The notes under the pieces were generated by a model. It was not told where the DNA came from. It did not search any database and saw nothing but the letters and a program-made list of their open reading frames with translations. From the NCBI GenBank assembly GCA_965229305.1, contig CBDDIZ010000042.1:62001-126000 (forward strand): a DNA stretch of 64,000 bases, in the 5' to 3' direction. Positions 63,689 through 64,000 of the stretch are shown here, one piece after another (within the stretch, counting starts at the first letter, position 1; the number at the start of each line of letters is the position of its first letter). The translations under genes were made by a program, and so were the position numbers. The stretch is from JALHNI01 sp965229305. Its GTDB lineage: Bacteria > Acidobacteriota > Terriglobia > Bryobacterales > Bryobacteraceae.

Positions 63689-64000
63689 GTGAAGCGCCTC
63701 TTCCTTCTCCTCGCCGCCGCTACCGCCCTCTTCGCCCAGCCGAAGAAAACCATCTTCCTCATCACTGACGCCGAAGGCGTGGGCGGCGTCTGCCGGCAGG
63801 ATCAAACCGATCCCAAGGACCCCGAGATGCGCCAGCTTCTCACCGGCGAAATCAACGCCGCCGTCGACGGCTTCCTCGCCGGCGGCGCCGACGAAGTCAT
63901 CGTCTGGGACGGCCACGACGGCAGCCAAACCCTCTCCACCCTCACCATCCACCCCAAAGCCCGCCTCGTGATGGGCAACCCCGGCGCCGCCATGCTCATG
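63689..64000 (+). CDS. M55 D-aminopeptidase-like protein (3' end outside window)
   Basis: The start is GTG 63689 and the frame stays open to the window edge, giving 104 residues. A signal peptide (KRLFLLLAAATALFAQ) is followed by the metal-binding start of M55 peptidases: IFLITDAEGVGGVCRQDQTD (Asp and Glu ligands), LLTGEINAAVDGFLAGGADE, then VIVWDGHDGSQTLS with a further Asp/His pair. DppA-type enzymes release D-amino acids from peptides. The secreted form would act in the periplasm on cell-wall or environmental peptides. The first 31 bases of the gene are repeated at 56348. Confidence 0.85.
   Translation, partial: MKRLFLLLAAATALFAQPKKTIFLITDAEGVGGVCRQDQTDPKDPEMRQLLTGEINAAVDGFLAGGADEVIVWDGHDGSQTLSTLTIHPKARLVMGNPGAAMLM

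Noticed and set aside
1..64000. CRISPR arrays, tRNA or rRNA genes
   Set aside because: No regularly spaced direct repeats, tRNA cloverleaf sequences or rRNA-conserved stretches were noticed on reading; a tRNA or rRNA search program was not run.

Overview
The window reads as a chromosomal contig from a soil acidobacterium, most likely of the Bryobacterales/Solibacter group. The evidence is the family content. There are three Oar-like TonB-dependent receptors, a BlaI plus M56-TIGR03435 pair, DUF1549/DUF1553/DUF1501 and DUF1592/DUF1588/DUF1585/DUF1552 secreted modules, winged-helix regulators fused to TPR or TolB-like repeats, PEP-CTERM proteins, DUF2934 and DUF1835. The C-rich third-position codon use of the outer regions fits the same group. 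This is family-level inference; no rRNA, tRNA or CRISPR array was recognised.

Layout. 1-12.6 kb: end of a TonB-dependent receptor, a TPR-like secreted protein, a HAF-repeat PEP-CTERM protein, a sulfatase, a BlaI/M56 signalling pair with a visible operator, a frameshifted SDR, and a DUF1592-type plus DUF1552 pair. 12.6-25.1 kb: an accessory island. It contains a DUF5677 gene and a three-level nested insertion, in which an IS3 element is split by an IS110/IS1111 element that is itself split by a second IS3 element. It also has a RAYT remnant, a third IS3 copy inside a metallopeptidase gene, a PD-(D/E)XK nuclease-like protein, a two-gene HipA-like kinase/HIRAN module and decayed sequence. 25.2-31.5 kb: a minus-strand operon (DUF1549/1553, DUF1501, ECF sigma, anti-sigma) and a divergent PEBP protein. 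31.7-37.2 kb: ECF sigma, anti-sigma and TonB-dependent receptor overlapping in one operon.

37.3-46.7 kb: an AraC regulator followed by a co-directional redox/metabolic cluster. Its core is a cobalt-type nitrile hydratase split over three polypeptides, with a NicO-type Ni/Co transporter and a Cys-rich ferredoxin-like protein. Around it lie an MBL hydrolase, a haloperoxidase-type hydrolase, a protoglobin, DUF302, a catalase-family protein and two haem/P460-type proteins. 46.7-56.3 kb: SDR, DUF1835, several secreted proteins of unknown role and a frameshifted winged-helix/TPR regulator. 56.4-64 kb: a frameshifted winged-helix/TolB regulator, a frameshifted TonB-dependent receptor, a glycosidase-like protein and the start of an M55 aminopeptidase.

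Recurrent themes are outer-membrane uptake paired with local sigma/anti-sigma control, secreted Tat-type oxidoreductase-like modules of unknown function, and repeated single-base frameshifts in long, otherwise intact genes. The last may be sequence errors rather than real mutations. The most interesting candidates are the HipA-like kinase/HIRAN pair, the three-polypeptide cobalt nitrile hydratase cluster and the nested insertion sequences.
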